Of a DNA stretch of 37,968 nt, positions 34,014 through 37,968 are shown piece by piece. The stretch spans positions 1-37,968 of the forward strand of contig JAAAOM010000035.1 in the NCBI GenBank assembly GCA_009908855.1. Direction: 5' to 3'. This DNA is from Bacteroidota bacterium (GTDB taxonomy: Bacteria > Bacteroidota > Bacteroidia > Bacteroidales > JAAAOM01). The notes beneath the pieces are model-generated. The model was given only the letters and a program-made list of their open reading frames with translations, did not search any database and was not told where the DNA came from. Position numbers and translations under genes: made by a program. How positions within the stretch are numbered: the first letter of the stretch is position 1; each line of letters opens with the position of its first letter.

Positions 34014-35294
34014 TTAAGTCAATATCAGATGATATTTTTTTGCTGTAAACAGTTTTAGCACGTATTGTCTGCCCTGTTTTATCCATTTTGAGGGTACTAC
34101 CATAAATCGGAAAATGAATTTTTTCAACCTGTAAGTTGGTTTTATAAAATCAAGCTTGCGGCTAATGAAATCTGTCAAATAGTGGAATAGATTACGGCAT
34201 ATGGCCATCATGATTAGAAATACAGTGTTTTCTTGTAGAAATGAGAATGGCATCTTTTTCCATAAGAAATCATTGTTCATCTCATCAAATAACCGTTCAC
34301 TTTCACCCCTTTTATTGTAGAACCCGATAATTTCAAGATCAGACATATCCATGTTATTAGTCATTATAGCCCTGTAGGTAAAGTTGTCACCAGTAAACAA
34401 GTCGCCTTGTCCATCCATGTTTTTCTCCCGTGATATCACATACCTATAGGACTTTTCCAGACCAAAAGGAGCATATTCAATGGAAGCAACCTGGTATTGT
34501 TTGAATCCGATGGTTACTGTTTCCCAATTGTTAATTTGCTTAATTTGGCTTAATAGGTTTTCACATCGCTGTGCCCGTATATAAAAATACTCACTATTAG
34601 CCTCTACTACCGGAATGACAGTTCGATCAAACGAACCACAGTCCATACGGCTATGCTTGACTTTAATTGCATGATCGGTCAATAGTGTGTAAGCACGTGA
34701 TAATGTTTCTGCCTGACGATACTTAACATTACTATTCCCGTTTCGGTTTTCAATGTATACCGGATGATTATTTATTGAAGCTATTCCGGGAAAGTAGCCA
34801 TCTGCTTTTTTATAACTGCGTTTTGAATCGTATTTTTCAGTAGGTATAAACTGGTTATCGTAATCAAATATATATTCATTTTCATCCGGATTCAATTGTT
34901 GGGAAAGCACTAAGAGTTTAATCATCAGATTGTTCAAAGCATTATTTACATTAAACTCGTGCGTTATACCAGTTTCTGAAATATAAGTTTCTTTATCTGT
35001 GGCAAGTTCTTTTTGCATTCTCAGCAGTGTGTCAGCCGAACAAACATCAAAATCTCTCACCTGAGTTAACTCTTGGCGAAGGTGTTCACTAATATCTTCG
35101 GCACATTCTCCACCACAAAGGGTCATTAGAAAATAAGACCGAAAAAGATCACCATACTGATATTCAGCCCTAACACCCCGATTATCAAGGGTTTTATCTA
35201 TTGTTTTAAAAACTCCTAAATTAGAGATAATTGAATTTGCGAAATTTATTCCGCCAAAAGAATTGATTTTTGAAGAAGAATATGTAATTTTCAT
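34014..35294 (-). CDS. IS1380-family transposase
   Basis: A 426-residue transposase, apparently intact. The start is placed at ATG 35294 (MKITYSSSKINSFGGINFAN), which matches the family's usual N-terminus; a TTG at 35345 would pass through two hairpins. Family blocks include FDYDNQFIPTEKYDSKRSYK with D144 and D146, PVYIENRNGNSNVKYRQA, the second catalytic aspartate D218 in RMDCGSFDRTVIP, and the closing FYNKRGESERLFDEMNNDF with the glutamate. The last 80 residues are basic, as usual. It mediates cut-and-paste movement of the element. It is the only mobile gene in the window without visible damage. Confidence 0.9.
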   Translation of the reverse strand: MKITYSSSKINSFGGINFANSIISNLGVFKTIDKTLDNRGVRAEYQYGDLFRSYFLMTLCGGECAEDISEHLRQELTQVRDFDVCSADTLLRMQKELATDKETYISETGITHEFNVNNALNNLMIKLLVLSQQLNPDENEYIFDYDNQFIPTEKYDSKRSYKKADGYFPGIASINNHPVYIENRNGNSNVKYRQAETLSRAYTLLTDHAIKVKHSRMDCGSFDRTVIPVVEANSEYFYIRAQRCENLLSQIKQINNWETVTIGFKQYQVASIEYAPFGLEKSYRYVISREKNMDGQGDLFTGDNFTYRAIMTNNMDMSDLEIIGFYNKRGESERLFDEMNNDFLWKKMPFSFLQENTVFLIMMAICRNLFHYLTDFISRKLDFIKPTYRLKKFIFRFMVVPSKWIKQGRQYVLKLFTAKKYHLILT

Positions 35295-35306
35295 CCAGCT
35301 ACGGAA

Positions 35307-35381
35307 TTTTTCACCTAAATAAGTGAAAAAACCTGAATCGGGCAAGTCTTGTAAGTATTATTTTTACTGGGCTTCCCGATT
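35307..35381 (-). promoter_or_regulatory. Two hairpins in front of the transposase start
   Basis: Hairpin A: TTTTTCAC (35307-35314) with GTGAAAAA (35323-35330), a perfect 8-base stem, only 12 bases upstream of the ATG at 35294. Hairpin B: AATCGGGCAAG (35336-35346) with CTTCCCGATT (35372-35381), ten pairs with one bulge. Such structures commonly lower translation of transposase from read-through transcripts; that role is inferred. Confidence 0.5.
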
Positions 35382-35402
35382 TTTAATCATTTTTAGCTGC
35401 GG

Positions 35403-35757
35403 ATGTGAGATTATATTTTAATTAGCAAAGACTAACTTCAATCGTTGTTCGAGTTAGAATTTAATTTTAAAATCCAACTTCATTATTTGCACTACCTTTT
35501 TTTGCATGCCGCACAAATGTCCCCCTGTAACAACGTATTGAGTAAATATTGCCCGCATTTGGTTAAATTTTGGGCTTGCGAACCTGAAATCGTTCATAGT
35601 GTTAAGGTTGAAAACTGTCAGGTAGAATTAATTCAGTTTTCAATTTCACCATGTAAATTTCGTTAATCATACAAGTAACTACATAAAATAGTACTAAAGT
35701 ATGAGTGTATATTGGCCTACATTTCATTGATTTGTATCAAACTAAAAATGTATCATC
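35403..35757. other. Intergenic region right of the IS
   Basis: 355 bases without a convincing gene. A 73-codon cysteine-rich frame on the plus strand (35445-35666) has no start context or motif I can support. No exact TAnnTTTG box was found before the DUF4199 gene. Confidence 0.35.
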
Positions 35758-36294
35758 ATGAAAAAAGTAGTACTTACGTTTGGCTTGATAGCCGGTTTAA
35801 TTGTTGCCATTTCTATGTCAGCAGGTTTGTTATTTATGGCAAAGTATGATATGTCATTCAGTACCGGTGAGATTATCGGTTACCTGGGCATGATCGTTGC
35901 TTTTGCTACCATATTTGTGGCGGTTACCAAATACAAAAATCAGTATAACAATGGTGTGATTACCTTTGGTAAGGCTTTTATGACGGGATTATACGTTACT
36001 TTAGTGGCATCTGTTTTGTATGTATTGGCCTGGATGATTATCCCGGAAACTCAAATGGCTGGTGATTTTACCGAAGAATACCTGGCCTATAGCATTGAAG
36101 AAATTCAGGACAGCGATTTAACCCAGGAAGAAAAACAACAAAAAATAGCAAATATAGAAACGATGATGAAGCGCTATGAGCAACCGCTTTTTAAAATATT
36201 TGTCACTTTTCTGGAGATTTTTCCCGTAGGATTGATCATATCGTTAGTTGCTGCAATTATTCTCCGGACAAAAGCCTCAGGGAAAAAGGAATGA
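35758..36294 (+). CDS. DUF4199 membrane protein
   Basis: A 178-residue integral membrane protein of the DUF4199 family. Four transmembrane segments are visible: FGLIAGLIVAISMSAGLLF, IIGYLGMIVAFATIFVAV, TGLYVTLVASVLYVLAWMII and FPVGLIISLVAAIIL. The family's KYKNQYNNGVITFGKAF sits between the second and third helices, and a charged helical loop (YSIEEIQDSDLTQEEKQQ and so on) lies between the third and fourth. Function is unknown; the family is confined to Bacteroidota. In many genomes of the phylum it precedes a family 2 glycosyltransferase, as it does here, 137 bases upstream of it, which suggests a link to glycan or lipid-linked sugar synthesis. Confidence 0.88.
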   Translation: MKKVVLTFGLIAGLIVAISMSAGLLFMAKYDMSFSTGEIIGYLGMIVAFATIFVAVTKYKNQYNNGVITFGKAFMTGLYVTLVASVLYVLAWMIIPETQMAGDFTEEYLAYSIEEIQDSDLTQEEKQQKIANIETMMKRYEQPLFKIFVTFLEIFPVGLIISLVAAIILRTKASGKKE

Positions 36295-36431
36295 GTGTTT
36301 TATCGGTTAATTAGCTGATATCCGAGCGTCAATATGCTTATTTTACATAGTTTTGATTCTTTAAAACGGTATATGTAAAGTAAATAAAAAGAGCTATGCG
36401 CAACAATCCCCGTTTATAATGATTTTTAATA

Positions 36432-37445
36432 ATGAATGTCAGCAAACCTAAATCAACGGTGGTTTTACCATTTTTTAATGCTGCTGCAACCCTTGAAAGA
36501 GCGTTGGAAAGTATAGCCATTCAAACCGATGCCGATTTTGAGTGTATCATGGTCAATAATTGTTCAACTGATGCAAGCGATCAGATAGCCAAACGTTTTG
36601 CCACTAAAGATGAACGATTTGTATTAAAACATGAAAACAAAGCGGGGGTGGTGTTTGCATTCAATAAAGGCGCCTCTTTTGCAAGGGGTAAATACCTGGC
36701 CAGAATGGATGCTGATGATGTTGCCTTGCCCGAAAGGCTTGAATCACAAGCAAGGTTTCTGGATCAGTACATAGACTATGGAGCAGTTGCCGGATGTGTG
36801 GAGTATGTACCGCACAAAAAACAAACCGACGGGTTTCGCAGGTATGTGAATTGGAGCAATCAGGTGCTGACTTATGAAGATATAATAACTAACCAGTTTG
36901 TTGAAATGCCACTGGTCAATCCAACTACTTTATGGCGAAAAGAAATTAGTGATAAATTGGGTTTATACAAAAAGGGTGATTTCCCGGAAGATTACGAAAT
37001 GTGGTTGAGATGGCTGGGAGCTGGTATCAAAATTCATAAACTACCACAAACACTATTGCAATGGTACGATTCCAATAATCGATTAACCCGATCACATAGC
37101 GAATACAGTGATCAGGCGTTTTTCAGGATCAAATCCGTTTACCTGGCCCATTGGTTAAAGAAGCATAATCCGTTCCATCCTGAAGTACTGGTTTGGGGAG
37201 CAAGTAAAATCTCGCGCCGCCGGGCAAAATTTCTGGAACAACATGGTATTCATATTAAAGCATATATTGACATTAAAAGAACGCGCCAAATAGATAAGCA
37301 AATTATTTATTATAAAGACATTCCGCCTCCGCAATCTGCTTATATATTAGTTTATATAAGAGAAAAAAATGCTCAGCAGAAAATACAACAGTTCCTTGCT
37401 CATCATTCCTATAAAATGGTTAGCAATTATTTATTGGTTTCCTGA
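36432..37445 (+). CDS. Family 2 glycosyltransferase
   Basis: A 337-residue GT-A glycosyltransferase. The N-terminal nucleotide-binding half shows TVVLPFFNAAATLERALESI, FECIMVNNCSTDASDQIA and the metal-binding D93-A-D95-D96 in YLARMDADDVALPERLE. A conserved DYEMWLRWLGAG near 195 carries the expected catalytic acidic region. From about 245 a C-terminal part (VWGASKISRRRAKFLEQHG then YIDIKRTRQIDKQIIYYKDI) reads like a Rossmann-like segment added after the catalytic domain, as in some GT2 proteins of this phylum. No membrane helix is seen, so it is cytoplasmic or peripheral. Donor and acceptor are unknown. The upstream neighbour is the DUF4199 membrane protein. Confidence 0.9.
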   Translation: MNVSKPKSTVVLPFFNAAATLERALESIAIQTDADFECIMVNNCSTDASDQIAKRFATKDERFVLKHENKAGVVFAFNKGASFARGKYLARMDADDVALPERLESQARFLDQYIDYGAVAGCVEYVPHKKQTDGFRRYVNWSNQVLTYEDIITNQFVEMPLVNPTTLWRKEISDKLGLYKKGDFPEDYEMWLRWLGAGIKIHKLPQTLLQWYDSNNRLTRSHSEYSDQAFFRIKSVYLAHWLKKHNPFHPEVLVWGASKISRRRAKFLEQHGIHIKAYIDIKRTRQIDKQIIYYKDIPPPQSAYILVYIREKNAQQKIQQFLAHHSYKMVSNYLLVS

Positions 37446-37452
37446 TGCAGGC

Positions 37453-37700
37453 TTATACCGGATCGGGATACCTGTTTCGTCTTTGACCATTAACCATCCA
37501 ATCCGGATATTCAGGATGTAACGTGCTCATTATATCCGGCGACCTTATTTCTTCATCATATACTATTCGTCCGGTGGAAGCAATATTATCTTAAAGTTGG
37601 ACTCCCTTTGGCTCCGATAGCTATGCACCCACGTACTACGTTGGCAATAAATAAGTCTTCCCGGTTACTCCCCAATTACCTGGTTGAATTTTGAGATAAT
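37453..37700 (-). pseudogene. Second decayed gene, family not recognised
   Basis: A single minus-strand frame ending at TAA 37453-37455 reads as protein but for three inner stops (the last is TAA 37591-37593). The intact end is IASTGRIVYDEEIRSPDIMS then TLHPEYPDWMVNGQRRNRYP. Before the stops it reads YLKIQPGNWGVTGKTYLLPT, YVGA, LSEPKGVQL. The proline, tryptophan and charge pattern is that of a folded domain's C-terminus. I do not recognise the family. The upstream limit is unclear because stops become frequent before about 37700. Confidence 0.5.
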
Positions 37701-37914
37701 TATACCTGTGTTAACGAGTTAATTGTATTGGTCACTGCGAGGGTATGAAAAGTACATTTTTCAACGGAAAATTAAACTAGTGTGGTAATTACTAAATAAA
37801 TTAACTTATACGCCTTTACGAATATTTATGTTATTATTCTTAATGAATATCTGCAATCGCTCATAATTGAAAAAAGCAATTTTCGAAAATGCCAGCAAAC
37901 GCTTCTGTCACATT

Positions 37915-37968
37915 GAGCGTAGTCGAAATGTCCTGGTAATGCGTTCTAATAACCCTTCGACTACGCTC
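37915..37968. repeat. Palindromic repeat at the window end
   Basis: GAGCGTAGTCGAA (37915-37927) and TTCGACTACGCTC (37956-37968) are perfect inverted copies, 28 bases apart. Repeats of this kind are scattered in intergenic DNA of many Bacteroidota. The window cuts off at its right arm, so its true length is unknown. Confidence 0.65.

Larger units (their letters stand above)
33758..35402 (-). mobile_element. IS1380-family insertion sequence
   Basis: The transposase at 34014-35294 is flanked by an imperfect inverted repeat: CCGCAGATAAATAAT at 33758 and, read from the other strand, CCGCAGCTAAAAATG ending at 35402 (about 11 of the first 13 positions agree). This gives an element of 1,645 bases, near the 1.6-1.7 kb usual for IS1380. 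No flanking target duplication is apparent, so the ends are tentative. The 3' noncoding part is unusually long, about 255 bases. Confidence 0.55.

Noticed and set aside
35445-35666. 73-codon cysteine-rich plus-strand frame
   Set aside because: No promoter box, no family motif and no neighbour context; too weak to call a gene.
36302-36319. Near-palindrome ATCGGTTAATTAGCTGAT as an operator
   Set aside because: Only 14 of 18 positions fit and AT-rich intergenic DNA yields such dyads by chance.
1-37968. CRISPR array, tRNA or rRNA genes
   Set aside because: No regularly spaced direct repeats and no tRNA- or rRNA-like sequence were seen on either strand.

Overview
The window looks like a chromosomal segment of a Bacteroidota bacterium, most likely a Bacteroidales or Marinilabiliales relative. 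The evidence is: two secreted proteins ending in type IX secretion (T9SS) type A sorting domains (YPNP motif); promoter-like TAnnTTTG boxes in place of E. coli-type -10 boxes; the glycogen synthase/alpha-glucan phosphorylase fusion known from this phylum; DUF4369/TlpA lipoproteins, DUF4294 and DUF4199 proteins; and AT-rich DNA with few Shine-Dalgarno sequences. No rRNA, tRNA or CRISPR array was seen.

Layout. 1-2243 is accessory DNA: an IS66 transposase fragment abuts a broken tyrosine recombinase, followed by an intact ParD/RelB-ParE-like toxin-antitoxin pair and a structured inverted-repeat region with no convincing gene. 2275-5817 is a secreted CotH-kinase/lamin-tail protein interrupted by one in-frame TAA at codon 83. 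6113-7277 holds a Rof-like Rho-binding protein, a YkgJ-type cysteine cluster protein and a small secreted protein. 7423-16368 is a four-gene minus-strand glycogen operon: debranching enzyme, GT4 glycosyltransferase, GH57 glucanohydrolase/transferase, then the synthase-phosphorylase fusion. 16694-19802 is a plus-strand operon of two paralogous TlpA-like lipoproteins (the second with a damaged CxxC) and lpxH, with stop/start overlaps. Next come a small histidine kinase, lysS with its own promoter and a strong terminator, and a stand-alone GroES-like protein. 23470-25753 carries a zinc-ribbon protein, a gamma-glutamylcyclotransferase-like protein directly abutting an FRG-domain protein, and a convergent DUF4294 protein. 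25945-27956 carries two CDGSH iron-sulfur proteins and an arginine deiminase.

28407-33638 encodes a very large modular T9SS-exported beta-helix protein. It is flanked on one side by a decayed gene (27969-28376) and on the other by an IS1380-family element (about 33758-35402) that has hairpins in front of its transposase start. The window closes with a DUF4199 membrane protein, a GT2 glycosyltransferase, a second decayed gene (37453-37700) and a palindromic repeat at the very end.

Functionally, the core is housekeeping: glycogen turnover, lipid A synthesis, translation and chaperone. Around it lies a fringe of mobile DNA and decaying genes. I did not find a clearly new multi-gene system. The observations best worth following are the broken CotH exporter substrate, the redox-degenerate TlpA paralog coupled to lpxH, the GGCT-FRG pair, the two unrecognised decayed genes, and the inverted-repeat region beside the toxin-antitoxin module.
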